Positions 26,511 to 35,774 of a stretch of 64,000 nt of DNA are shown one piece after another. Under the pieces are notes generated by a model that did not search any database, was not told the DNA's origin, and worked only from the letters and a program-made list of their open reading frames with translations. This DNA comes from Planctomycetota bacterium (lineage in GTDB: Bacteria > Planctomycetota > UBA1135): NCBI GenBank assembly GCA_008501825.1, contig QQUA01000023.1, positions 124,001 through 188,000 on the forward strand, read 5' to 3'. The position numbers were made by a program, and so were the translations under genes. Positions within the stretch are counted from its first letter, which is position 1; every line of letters begins with the position of its first letter.

Positions 26511-29500
26511 ATGAAAATCGCTCCTTGCTTGTTTTGGTTCTTGGCTTTCCTTCCCTCCGGCCTGCTCGCACAGGAGAACGCCTTCCCACCTTCGCCTCCA
26601 GGGGACCAAGGAATTCGTGACGAAGCCCTGCTGGAGCTCGGCGCCTGGATCCAAGAGCAGGTAGATCAGCGGCATATTGTCGGGGCCGAATTCCTGGTCA
26701 TCAAGAACCGGCGCACGGTCTTTCATCAAGGCTACGGTTGGCGAAATCGAGAGGCCGGCCTAGCCATGGAGCCGGGTTCGGTTTTCAACGTCCGCTCCAT
26801 GACCAAGCCCCTTACCGGAACGTTGATGCACCAGCTATTCCGGGAAAAAGGCTTGTCCTTGAGTCTTCCGGTGGCCGAGTTTCTTCCCAGCTTCGCTGAA
26901 GGAGAAAGCGCCAAAATCACCGTCGAACAACTGGCCCAGCACCGCAGCGGTTTGCCGCTGACCATGTTGACCACTCTACAAGAGGTAGACAATCTGCAAG
27001 AGATCGCCGAAAAAGCTGGCAAGAGCGGCCCGACGTTGGAACCAGGAAGTGAATTTCAATATAGCGATACTGGTTCGGATACTTTGGGCGCCGTACTCGA
27101 AGTGGTGGCCGAAAAGAGTCTGGATCGCCTGTTCCAAGAAAGAATCCTCGATCCGCTGGGGATGCAATCATCCAGCCCGCTATTGACAGAAGATCAATTG
27201 GACCAATGGCCGCTTTGTAGTTTATACGGAGGTTTATCTGCCAATTGGGAACCGTTTTGGCAACCTTCCGATGGAAAGCCTTTTTATCCCTTCACCATGG
27301 GTTCGCAAAGTTTGTATTGCACTTTGGAGAACTATGCCCGTTTTTTAGCCGCCTGGATCGATGAGGGAGTTTGGAAGGACCAGCGATGGATCGCCAAAGA
27401 AGCGGTGGCTCAAGCGACTCAGCCCTTTTCCACGGCTGCGAAGCTGCCCACTTCCATTCCTGATTTGGAAGTCAAATACGGCCACATGTGGCTGCTTTAT
27501 CAAGACCAAGAGGGTGAAACCGTCATTCTCAGCCACAGCGGCTCCGACGGAACCTGGGCTTGGGCCTGGCCCCAACAAGACCTCATTGTTTGCTTCTTCA
27601 CTCAATCCAGAGGTCAAGGCACCGGCATAGATTTGGAAGCCAAAATCGACCGATTGCTGGCCAGGCCGGACAGCTATGGCGAAGAAATCGCCTTGGCCAA
27701 AGAATTGCGCCCATGTTTGGGAACCTACTTGGCCAACTTTGGTCGGTTTCGGAATACCGAGTTCCACGTGGTCGAGCAAAACGGCCAGTTGGCGGTGCAA
27801 CTGCCGCAGCAAATCACCAGCCTGTTGCAGCCCACGGAAGAAGAAGGGCTATTCGCTTTGAAAATTGATTCTCGAGTGAAAATCGGATTTTTGAAAACCG
27901 AAAGTGGCCTGGTCGAAGCCATGCAATTGCATCAGGGCGATCAAAGCTTCACCCTACCCCGTGGCAAAGCTGCCGCAGAAAGAAAAATCACCGAGCAAGA
28001 AGTGGCCGACTTTTTGGGTTTCTATCATGACCCGGAAGCCGGGCAAGACGTGGAGATGGTGCTCTTTAAGGATCAATTGGCAGTCAAAGTACCGAATATG
28101 CCGGCTCCCTTGGCTTTTCATCCTCCAGATGAAGAGAATCGGTGGGCCCTGAAGGTAAATGCCTCTGTATCCATCCGCTTTCAAAGGGATCAGGCCGGCC
28201 GAGTCACCGGCTATCGGGTTTTCAGCCCGGACGGCAAGGAATATTGGCGCCCTCGAGTAGTGCAAAAAGAAGAGGCCGAAACCTCGACGGAAACCGAAAC
28301 GATCGAAGAACCTCCAAGTTTCCAAGATCCAGAGCTCCAAGCTCGTCTCACCGCCCTATCGGAGCAATTGGAAAAACAACGACAAGAATATCGAATCCCA
28401 GGAATGGCTTTGGCCATTGTCTACCAGGGAAGACCCATTTGGGTTCAAGGCTTCGGAGTCTCCGATGTGGAAGCTCAAACTCCGGTGACTCCAAGGACGG
28501 TGTTCGCCATCGGATCGGTTGGAAAGTCCTTTACCAGCCTGCTGATGACTTCACTGGCCCAAGAGGGGCAATTGGATTTAGATGCACCGGTTACCCAGTT
28601 CATCCCTTACTTCGATTTGAACATCCAATCAGAAGATCCCAAAGCCGAAGTCACCCTCCGGGATTTGCTCTGCCACCGAACTGGCTTTACCCGCATGGGA
28701 GTGTTGTGGAAGAATTTGCAGATCCCGCACGAGAAGATCTTGAAAACGGCGGCAGGGGCGACACCGTATGCACCCTTTCGAAAGAGATTTCTTTACAACA
28801 ACGTCATGTACCTAGCCGCTGGAGTGGCAGCGGAAGCGGCCACCGGGAAATCCTGGGCCCATCATATCGAGACTCGTTTCTTGAAACCTTTGCAGATGAA
28901 AGACAGCAGCGTCTTACAACCGAAAACCGAAGCCAGAAGAGAGGGAAGATTTCACGACGGCTACCATTGGAACGAGTTCAAGCAATCTTACCGCAGCTTG
29001 CCGCTCGTGGACTTAAGCTCCATCGCTCCGGCCGGCGGGATTTATTCCACCGCAGCCGACATGGCTCACTACATTCAAGCTTTGCTGGACGACGGCCGCT
29101 TCGGCAACCGGAAGGTTTTTGAAAAAGAGGCTCTGGAAGCCTGTTGGTCTCCTCACACCCCGGTCGGCGGCGGAGTTTCCTACGGCTTGGGCTGGATGCT
29201 AGGAGAGTGGCAAGGTCAACCGGAGTGGCAACATGGCGGCAACATCGACGGCTTCGCCGCTCAGGTGGCTCTTTTACCGGAACAAGATCTTGGCCTGGTG
29301 TTGTTGGCCAACATGACTTCGACGCCCTTGACCAAAGAAGTCCTGCCCTTGGTCTGGAACGCCGTTCTCGGCTCAAAGGAAAGTTCGTCCGACGTCAATT
29401 ACCAACCCTATTTGGGCTCCTACAAGGCGAACTTCGGCCAGTTTCAGGACGCCACTTTCACGGTCAAGGCCCACAACGGCAAGCTAGCCTTGGACGTTCC

Positions 29501-30638
29501 CGGGCAGCAGTTGTTCCAGCTCCAGGATCCGGATGAACAAGGATTTTGGAATTTCGCCGCTACAGACCAGATCCGAGTGGTTTTCGAGCGGGATGCCCAG
29601 GACCAGGTGGTCATGCTGAAGCTGCATCAAAGCGGCTATATTTTCGAATTGCCGCGGGAAGGGTTCTCACCGCCTCCGCCATCGGGCTACCCCGCCCTTC
29701 AGGATCTATTGGGCCAATACCGGTGCCAGGAACTTGACCAAAACGTCGAGCTTCTGCAACGCGATGGAGCTTTGATCTTCCTTCGATCCGGAGGCAATCC
29801 GGCAATCTTGTTGCCGCCGAATCCCCAAGGTCATTGGGTCCTCAAAATTCGCCGGGACCGCTTCCTGACCTTTGCATCGAGCTTGCAGGGAGAAATCGAC
29901 GCTTTCATTTACCACCAGCCCGGCGCCGAATACCGGTATGAAAAGATCGCCGGGAGCACCCCCAAGCCGTTGCCGGATTTGGAACTTTTGCTGTCCAAAC
30001 GAGCCGACCAACTTTCAACTCAAGCTCTGGCCAATCTCGGAATCGTAGCTTTGACCGGGCGTTTGGACATGCCGCACTCCGGCATTCGCGGCACCATGAG
30101 TTTTCTTTTTCAAGGAAAGGAGCGTTTGGAGGTTTACCGCGACTTCGGTGATTTCGGTTGGAGCCGAGGAGTCATGGACGGCAATTTCGGCTTTCATGAA
30201 GGTACCGCTTCTTCCTATGAAGAGTTGACCGGTCGCAGCTTGAAACAAATGCAAGAAAGCCATCCCATGATCTGGCTGGGCGATCTCCGCGAAGCTTTTG
30301 CTGAGATCGAAATCCTTCGAAGGGAACAAGTTCAGGGAAGAACCACAGTCCTGTTGAAAGCGGGCAATCCCGGCCTGCCGCCTCACCGCTTGTGGCTGGA
30401 TGAAGAGACCGGTGACATTCTCAGAGAAAGCTACCCAAGAGTCAGCGACGAAGGCATGCCGGATTTCCCGATGGATTTCTACTACAGCGATTACCAGACT
30501 CGCCAAGGGTTACGCCTTCCCACCACCATCCGCTTCAGTCAAACCGCCACCGGCACCGTCACCATGACCGTAGAAAAAGTGGAGATTGGAGTGGATCCGG
30601 ATACCGTTTCCTGGCAGCCTCGCCTTAAAAACCGCTGA
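26511..30638 (+). CDS. Tandem serine beta-lactamase-fold protein, 1375 residues
   Basis: ATG 26511 gives a signal peptide (IAPCLFWFLAFLPSGLLA). Domain 1 has SMTK (96-99), YSD (184-186) in place of YxN, and HSG (342-344). Domain 2 has SVGK (669-672), YNN (762-764) and HGG (908-910), the complete class C/PBP-type triad. Each domain is followed by two beta repeats resembling DUF3471 (YLANFGRFRNTEF, FLGFYHDPEAG, YLGSYKANFGQF, LLGQYRCQELD). The last 200 residues look like a LolA-type half-barrel. Such proteins are usually esterases or D-amino-acid peptidases rather than antibiotic lactamases. A hairpin follows the stop. Confidence 0.88.
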   Translation: MKIAPCLFWFLAFLPSGLLAQENAFPPSPPGDQGIRDEALLELGAWIQEQVDQRHIVGAEFLVIKNRRTVFHQGYGWRNREAGLAMEPGSVFNVRSMTKPLTGTLMHQLFREKGLSLSLPVAEFLPSFAEGESAKITVEQLAQHRSGLPLTMLTTLQEVDNLQEIAEKAGKSGPTLEPGSEFQYSDTGSDTLGAVLEVVAEKSLDRLFQERILDPLGMQSSSPLLTEDQLDQWPLCSLYGGLSANWEPFWQPSDGKPFYPFTMGSQSLYCTLENYARFLAAWIDEGVWKDQRWIAKEAVAQATQPFSTAAKLPTSIPDLEVKYGHMWLLYQDQEGETVILSHSGSDGTWAWAWPQQDLIVCFFTQSRGQGTGIDLEAKIDRLLARPDSYGEEIALAKELRPCLGTYLANFGRFRNTEFHVVEQNGQLAVQLPQQITSLLQPTEEEGLFALKIDSRVKIGFLKTESGLVEAMQLHQGDQSFTLPRGKAAAERKITEQEVADFLGFYHDPEAGQDVEMVLFKDQLAVKVPNMPAPLAFHPPDEENRWALKVNASVSIRFQRDQAGRVTGYRVFSPDGKEYWRPRVVQKEEAETSTETETIEEPPSFQDPELQARLTALSEQLEKQRQEYRIPGMALAIVYQGRPIWVQGFGVSDVEAQTPVTPRTVFAIGSVGKSFTSLLMTSLAQEGQLDLDAPVTQFIPYFDLNIQSEDPKAEVTLRDLLCHRTGFTRMGVLWKNLQIPHEKILKTAAGATPYAPFRKRFLYNNVMYLAAGVAAEAATGKSWAHHIETRFLKPLQMKDSSVLQPKTEARREGRFHDGYHWNEFKQSYRSLPLVDLSSIAPAGGIYSTAADMAHYIQALLDDGRFGNRKVFEKEALEACWSPHTPVGGGVSYGLGWMLGEWQGQPEWQHGGNIDGFAAQVALLPEQDLGLVLLANMTSTPLTKEVLPLVWNAVLGSKESSSDVNYQPYLGSYKANFGQFQDATFTVKAHNGKLALDVPGQQLFQLQDPDEQGFWNFAATDQIRVVFERDAQDQVVMLKLHQSGYIFELPREGFSPPPPSGYPALQDLLGQYRCQELDQNVELLQRDGALIFLRSGGNPAILLPPNPQGHWVLKIRRDRFLTFASSLQGEIDAFIYHQPGAEYRYEKIAGSTPKPLPDLELLLSKRADQLSTQALANLGIVALTGRLDMPHSGIRGTMSFLFQGKERLEVYRDFGDFGWSRGVMDGNFGFHEGTASSYEELTGRSLKQMQESHPMIWLGDLREAFAEIEILRREQVQGRTTVLLKAGNPGLPPHRLWLDEETGDILRESYPRVSDEGMPDFPMDFYYSDYQTRQGLRLPTTIRFSQTATGTVTMTVEKVEIGVDPDTVSWQPRLKNR

Positions 30639-30655
30639 TCACTCTCCTTTGTGGT

Positions 30656-30682
30656 GAAGCCCCATTTCCACCATGGGGCTTC
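30656..30682 (+). terminator. Hairpin after the tandem beta-lactamase gene
   Basis: A perfect 10-bp stem (GAAGCCCCAT / ATGGGGCTTC) with a 7-base loop starts 18 bases after the stop codon. There is no immediate T tract, so termination may be weak or assisted. Confidence 0.5.
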
Positions 30683-30779
30683 GCCTCCCCGAAAAAATTT
30701 TGGCAGGCTTTGGCAGCTTTTTCGTTCTGTATGGCAAAGGCTTTTCAGCCTACTTCCACTTTAAACCAAGGAGGATTCC

Positions 30780-31280
30780 ATGAAACTAAGCTTGACAGCC
30801 GTGGCTGTTCCGGCGGCCATTCTTTTGGCTTTTTCGCTTCTGGTGACCATCAACCCGAAGCTGAAAGCGCAGCAACCGTCGATTCAACCCGGCGGAACTT
30901 CCGGACCGGCATTCCCGGGTCACAACCAACTCTCTCTCCTGCAGTTGTTGGAATCCGGCTCCCATACACTCACCAATACGCCCAACACCATGGAAGACGT
31001 GCTGGTCATCCAACCGGGAGCGGATTTCATCTTGACCCATCTTTGGGCCAGAGACACCGACGCCGTCTTCAGCGGGGCACAAAAACTGGATTTCGCCGTC
31101 TTGAGAAGTGGCGGCACCAGTGACGGTTTGTGCCGTCTGGCCGGGGACCCGAGCAAATCCTTGGCTCGGAGCCAATGGAAGAGTCCAGGTTACCGCTTGC
31201 GCCCAGGCGACACGTTACGAGTTCAACGGAGCACCACCGGCGATCAAACCATCGGCTACAGCGGTTACTTCGTTCCCTAA
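30780..31280 (+). CDS. Small secreted protein, function unknown
   Basis: 166 residues. A near-perfect Shine-Dalgarno sequence (AAGGAGG at 30769-30775) sets the start, which is unusual in this window. There is a hydrophobic N-terminal segment (LTAVAVPAAILLAFSLLVTI) with a possible cleavage near AQQ. The mature part is about 140 residues, probably beta-rich (VLVIQPGADFILTHLWARD, YRLRPGDTLRVQRS), with a single Cys. I do not recognise a family. The strong ribosome site suggests high expression. It is preceded by a hairpin, so it probably has its own promoter. Confidence 0.75.
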   Translation: MKLSLTAVAVPAAILLAFSLLVTINPKLKAQQPSIQPGGTSGPAFPGHNQLSLLQLLESGSHTLTNTPNTMEDVLVIQPGADFILTHLWARDTDAVFSGAQKLDFAVLRSGGTSDGLCRLAGDPSKSLARSQWKSPGYRLRPGDTLRVQRSTTGDQTIGYSGYFVP

Positions 31281-31345
31281 ACCGGTCTCTTGCTTTGAGG
31301 GCGGTTTGCCAAGGCTCGCAAAAAAGCCCCGATGGACTCGGAAGA

Positions 31346-32395
31346 CTAAAGGCCGGCCAACACCAAGTCACCGAGTTCATCGGTCTTGTGCACGCCGACT
31401 TCAAGCGACTTCAATTGCGGCGATTGCAGCAATTGAGTCACCGCTCCTTCCACCGCGACGGAGGCTTGTTTCTCTCCCAAATAATCCAGCATCAAGGCGA
31501 CGGCATTGATGGTCGCGAGCGGATTGGCAATGTTCTTGCCGGCGGCTTGGGGAAAGGAACCGTGCACCGATTCGAACAGACTGACCTTGCCGGGATGCAA
31601 ATTGGCGCTGGCGGCGATCCCCATTCCACCCTGCAACATGGCTCCTAAATCAGTAATGATGTCGCCGAACAAATTGGTGGTCACCGCGGTATCGATGCTT
31701 TCAGGGCTTTCAATCATGCGCATGCACGCGGCATCGACGTAGAGGTGAGCGGTTTCCACCTCCGGATATTCTTTCGCCACCATGGCGAACACTCGGGTAT
31801 AGAGATCCTGAGCCCGCACCGCATTGGCCTTGTCAATCAAGGTCAAGTGTCGGCGAGGGCGGCTCTTGGCCATCTCAAAGGCATAACGAATCACCCGCTC
31901 CGTACCCTTTCGAGTGTAAAGCATGGCTTGGGAGGCCACTTCTTCCGGGCCCCCCTGATCCTCGAATACGGGCTTTTGAACATAGGCATCCTCGGTGTTC
32001 TCTCGAACCACCATCATGTCGATTTGCGCCGGTCCCTTGCCTTTTAAAGGACAAAAGCGTTCATCCAGCAACTTGATCGGCCGCAAATTGACGAACAGAT
32101 CCAAGTCCCATCGCAAGCGGCCGATAATGCCACGTTCCATCTGACCCACCGGTGCTCGGGGATCTCCGATCGCCCCCAACAACACGGCGTCCATTTGTTG
32201 CACTTGTTGGAAAGCGGGATCGGGAAAAATTTCTCCGCTGGCCAACCAGTGTTCGGTGCTGAAAGGAAAACGCTCCAGATCCAGACCGAATTCAAATCGT
32301 TCGGCCACCCGTTCCAGAACCCGAAGGCCTTGATCGACCACCTCGGGCCCGATTCCGTCTCCAGGAATCACGGCTATGCGGTAAGTCTGTTTCAT
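31346..32395 (-). CDS. Isocitrate/isopropylmalate dehydrogenase family protein (LeuB-like)
   Basis: 349 residues; ATG 32395 gives the canonical MKQTYRIAVIPGDGIGPE start. The family signatures are the substrate helix ERGIIGRLRWDLDLFVNLRPIK, VRENTEDAY, and the metal/NAD region TNLFGDIITDLGA with ESVHGSFPQAAGKNIANP. The substrate helix is closer to 3-isopropylmalate or tartrate dehydrogenases than to NADP-isocitrate dehydrogenase, but the exact 2-hydroxy acid (isopropylmalate, homoisocitrate, isocitrate) cannot be settled. It starts 4 bases after the aconitase-family gene, so the two are coupled and probably catalyse consecutive steps. Confidence 0.88.
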   Translation of the reverse strand: MKQTYRIAVIPGDGIGPEVVDQGLRVLERVAERFEFGLDLERFPFSTEHWLASGEIFPDPAFQQVQQMDAVLLGAIGDPRAPVGQMERGIIGRLRWDLDLFVNLRPIKLLDERFCPLKGKGPAQIDMMVVRENTEDAYVQKPVFEDQGGPEEVASQAMLYTRKGTERVIRYAFEMAKSRPRRHLTLIDKANAVRAQDLYTRVFAMVAKEYPEVETAHLYVDAACMRMIESPESIDTAVTTNLFGDIITDLGAMLQGGMGIAASANLHPGKVSLFESVHGSFPQAAGKNIANPLATINAVALMLDYLGEKQASVAVEGAVTQLLQSPQLKSLEVGVHKTDELGDLVLAGL

Positions 32396-32399
32396 GGTT

Positions 32400-34412
32400 T
32401 TAGACCGACGCCTTTTGTTTCGATTCAGCAAACATCCCCGGCTGGTAAGCCACGATGTGACCGGCAAAGGCGGACGCCGCCACGGTCAGCGGAGAAGCCA
32501 GATAAAGGCGACCGGGCCCGGATCGTCCTTGGAAATTGCGATTGATGGCGCTGACGGTGACTTGTTCCGCCCGGTCACTGACTCCCGGACCGCATCCGAT
32601 GCAGGCGCCGCAACCAGGATTGATGATTTCCACTCCAGCCTTTTCAAACAACTCCAACCAACCCCTTTCCCGGGCGAAATTCTGCACTCGGGTGGAGCCG
32701 AATTGAATGAAGAACTGAACCCCGTCGGCCACCTTCCTGCCATGGCGGACCGCCTCCTCCACCACCTGGGCGTAGAAGGCGAAGTCATCTTCTTTGCCGG
32801 CGGTACAGGAGCCGCCGTAGGCAATGTCGATCGGAACCTCGCCGAGATCGGCGATGGCCGCTCCGTTGGTCGGGTCGCTGGGAATGCCGCGATCCGGATC
32901 CCCGGGGTGAGCCACCATCGGCGGGATCGAAGCCAAATCGATGGTGTGCACTCCACCGTCGTAATCGGCATCGACATCCGGCGCAATGAAAGCTCGACGC
33001 CAGGTTTCGGGATCGACCTCAGGACGCCGTTGTTGCAACCAAGCCAAGGTTTTTTGATCCGCCTCGCAGATACCGGTTCGGGCGGTGCACTCGGTAGCCA
33101 TATTGCACAAGGTGGCGCGCTCGTCCATGGACAAGCTGGCCAATCCAGGCCCGCCGAATTCCATGGAACGGTTCAAGGTCATTTCCTTGGTGGCATAGCG
33201 TTCCAGGATGTACAGAATGACGTCCTTGGCGGTGGCTCCGGGTTGTAATTCCCCGACCAGTTCAAAGCGAATGCTTTCCGGTACTTTGACAAAAGTAAAA
33301 CCGGAAGAAATGAGGGCAGCGTATTCGGTGGCGCCAACGCCATAAGTCAGGGCGTTGCTGCCACCGCCCATGCAGGTGTGGCTGTCGGTAGCTTGAATCA
33401 GGTCTCCAGGATCGATGAAGACTTCCCGGGCCACCTGATGACAAATGCCCGGAGAAACGCCGTCTTGAGCCGAATAATCCCGTACTCCGGTGTGCTTTTG
33501 AAAATCCTTCTGCAAGTCCCGCAAGGTTTGAATCTTGTCGGCGAAAGGAGCCATTTTCGGCACCCCGTCGGCGTACAGCAGATGATCTTCAAATACCGCC
33601 AGCTTTTCCGGATTCTTCACCCGGTAATCAGCTCCAAACTCATTTTTCAAAAACTCGTGAACTTGAGCGGTGGTGAATTCGTGGCTGTAGCCGCCATCCA
33701 CCTGAGCCAGGACCGCATCGCCGGGCTTGACGTAGGAGCTTTGCCCGGTTGAGCCAACCAATTTGCCGGCAATGATCTTTTCGGCCATGGTCATCGGCCG
33801 TTTTTCAGTGGCGTTGGCCGGCACTTCCAATTCACCGGCGGCCAATTTCTTGGAAAAGGGGAACAGGCCGCCGGATTCCAGAATCAACCGAGTTACGGGA
33901 TCGAAGCGCTGGGTAAATTCGGCTAGCGGGATCCCCTCGCCGGCCTGCAATCGCCGCAACACGGCATGATCCCCCATCAACTGGCCGAGGTTGATGTTGT
34001 TGCGCTCGTGGATCGGAGCAAAGGAAGCGGCGATCACCAGGCGAATCCCGCACCAGCGCTCCGCCTGGGGAGCGGTCTCTCGGGACGAGCCGGTTCCTTT
34101 GCGGAAACCGCTGACGATGCATTCGAAATTGCCGTCCAGCAGGGCTCTTTCTTCGAATACCCGCTGGCCTTCCTGCATCAATCCAGCGTAGGCATTCAAG
34201 GCAATGTCTTCCGGCCGGTGATTGAAACAAACCCAGGCCGGGGTCATCACGTCGGTATTGATGTCGTCCAGAAGATCCTCCACCTGGAGATCTTCCATGC
34301 GCAAGTTCAAGCCTTCATAAAGTTGCTTGCGAATCAGATTCAAATCCTTGGTCAGGAAAAGAACCCGCTTACCCGGGGTCAACCGGACTTCCTGGGGAGG
34401 CCATTGCTTCAT
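32400..34412 (-). CDS. Aconitase-family hydro-lyase with N-terminal swivel domain (LeuD-LeuC order fusion)
   Basis: 670 residues. The N-terminal 180 residues form the swivel/small-subunit domain (GTGSSRETAPQAERW, IHERNNINLG). The rest is the catalytic large-subunit part: ATDSHTCMGGGSNALTYGVG, LSMDERATLCNMATE, and [4Fe-4S] cysteines in GGSCTAG and NPGCGACIGCGPG. The order small-then-large matches AcnB rather than AcnA, but the HEAT-like N-terminal domain of AcnB is missing, and the DSHTC signature resembles LeuC/homoaconitase. It would dehydrate and rehydrate a 2- or 3-hydroxy tricarboxylic-type acid for the LeuB-like enzyme encoded next. The upstream thiolase gene ends 27 bases before it. Confidence 0.87.
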   Translation of the reverse strand: MKQWPPQEVRLTPGKRVLFLTKDLNLIRKQLYEGLNLRMEDLQVEDLLDDINTDVMTPAWVCFNHRPEDIALNAYAGLMQEGQRVFEERALLDGNFECIVSGFRKGTGSSRETAPQAERWCGIRLVIAASFAPIHERNNINLGQLMGDHAVLRRLQAGEGIPLAEFTQRFDPVTRLILESGGLFPFSKKLAAGELEVPANATEKRPMTMAEKIIAGKLVGSTGQSSYVKPGDAVLAQVDGGYSHEFTTAQVHEFLKNEFGADYRVKNPEKLAVFEDHLLYADGVPKMAPFADKIQTLRDLQKDFQKHTGVRDYSAQDGVSPGICHQVAREVFIDPGDLIQATDSHTCMGGGSNALTYGVGATEYAALISSGFTFVKVPESIRFELVGELQPGATAKDVILYILERYATKEMTLNRSMEFGGPGLASLSMDERATLCNMATECTARTGICEADQKTLAWLQQRRPEVDPETWRRAFIAPDVDADYDGGVHTIDLASIPPMVAHPGDPDRGIPSDPTNGAAIADLGEVPIDIAYGGSCTAGKEDDFAFYAQVVEEAVRHGRKVADGVQFFIQFGSTRVQNFARERGWLELFEKAGVEIINPGCGACIGCGPGVSDRAEQVTVSAINRNFQGRSGPGRLYLASPLTVAASAFAGHIVAYQPGMFAESKQKASV

Positions 34413-34439
34413 GACTGTGTCCGCTTGGAGCCGGAGGTG

Positions 34440-35642
34440 TTAAGCCGGCTTTTCGATGACCATGGCGATTCCCTGACCACCGCCGATGCAGGCGGAAGCG
34501 ACTCCAATCCCTCCGCCATTGCGCTTAAGCTGGTGATAAAGCGTCAACACCAAGCGAGTGCCGGTGGCTCCCAAGGGATGGCCGATGGCCACGGCTCCTC
34601 CGTTGACGTTGCACTTCTTTTGATCTAAACCCAAAGCTTTCTCCACCGCCAGGTATTGGGCCGAGAAGGCTTCGTTGATTTCGAAGAAATCGATTTGATC
34701 CAACTTCAAACCGGCGCGCTGCAACGCTTCCTGGATCGAAGGCACCGGCCCGATCCCCATCCGTGAGGGATCTACCCCGGCGTAGCCCCAGGAACGAATG
34801 TAGGCCTCGATGTTCCAGCCTTCGGCCTTGGCCCGTTTCTCGGTCGTCACCACCAGGGCGGCGCCACCGTCGACGATTCCGGAAGCATTGCCGGCGGTAA
34901 CCGTGCCGTCCTTTCCGAAAGCGGCGCGCAGGCGTCCCAAAGCTTCCAAACTGGTGTCCGGCTTGATGTGGTCGTCGGTATCGACCACGACTTCCTTGCG
35001 ACCGCGCTTCACCGCCACCGGCACGATTTCTTCTTGAAATAAACCATTTTGCACGGCCGCGGTGCCCAACTCGTGGCTGCGGAAAGCAAATTCGTCCTGT
35101 TCGGTTCTGGAGATGTTGTAGTCCTTCGCCAGGTTCTCCGCAGTTTGAGCCATGAAGAACCCGCAATAAGGATCCATCAAGGACTCGAACAGATAGTCTT
35201 CGATCTTGGGGGCCGCGCCGAGGCGAAATCCTTCCCTGGCGCCTCGAATCAGGTGAGGGGCCTGGGACATGTTCTCCATGCCGCCGGCGACGGTGACTTC
35301 GGTTTCGCCGACCAGCAGCGAGTGACAGGCGGAAACGATGGATTGGATTCCCGAGCCGCAAAGGCGGTTGAGGGTCAGGGCCGGGATTTGATCGGCCAGG
35401 CCAGCTTTCAAACTGGCGTGGCGGGCGCCGTAAATGGCGCCGACCTCGGTTTGCAGCGCATTGCCCATAAACACGTGATCCACCTGATCCTTGCCAACTC
35501 CGGCCCGTTCCAAGGCCGCTTCGATGGCATAGGCCCCTAACTGGTTGGCGCCGACGTCCTTGAACAAACCGAAGCCGGGGGTGCCGACGTACTCCGCCAT
35601 GGCGGTCCGGGCGCCGCCAACGATGACCAGGTCCTGATGCAT
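34440..35642 (-). CDS. Acetyl-CoA acetyltransferase (thiolase)
   Basis: 400 residues; ATG 35642 has AGGAG eight bases upstream. The complete thiolase active site is present: Cys95 (NRLCGSGIQS), His355 (GGAVAIGHPLGATGTR) and Cys385 (ASACIGGGQG). Length and motifs fit the degradative or biosynthetic acetoacetyl-CoA thiolase family; chain-length preference is not readable. It is the first gene of the thiolase, aconitase-family, LeuB-like operon and is divergent from the SGNH hydrolase gene. A second thiolase is encoded at 42966. Confidence 0.93.
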   Translation of the reverse strand: MHQDLVIVGGARTAMAEYVGTPGFGLFKDVGANQLGAYAIEAALERAGVGKDQVDHVFMGNALQTEVGAIYGARHASLKAGLADQIPALTLNRLCGSGIQSIVSACHSLLVGETEVTVAGGMENMSQAPHLIRGAREGFRLGAAPKIEDYLFESLMDPYCGFFMAQTAENLAKDYNISRTEQDEFAFRSHELGTAAVQNGLFQEEIVPVAVKRGRKEVVVDTDDHIKPDTSLEALGRLRAAFGKDGTVTAGNASGIVDGGAALVVTTEKRAKAEGWNIEAYIRSWGYAGVDPSRMGIGPVPSIQEALQRAGLKLDQIDFFEINEAFSAQYLAVEKALGLDQKKCNVNGGAVAIGHPLGATGTRLVLTLYHQLKRNGGGIGVASACIGGGQGIAMVIEKPA

Positions 35643-35774
35643 GGGTCTCCTAACCGAAGGCATGAAGCTCGAGCCACCGATTTTGGGACTCGAAGCGTTT
35701 TCACAAGGCCATCAGTCTAGCTTCGCGCCTCCCGCCTCGGTGGAAAGCTTGGGGCTTTGTCCTATGCTGGAACG

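Noticed and set aside
26511-30638. Reading the tandem beta-lactamase-fold protein as an antibiotic resistance enzyme
   Set aside because: The motifs and added beta domains are those of esterase or peptidase-like class C relatives; nothing shows activity on antibiotics.
30700-30740. TTGGCAGGCTTTGGCA resembling a sigma-54 promoter before the small secreted gene
   Set aside because: The GG and GC elements have the wrong bases at the -12 position and spacing; also no good -10 for sigma-70.
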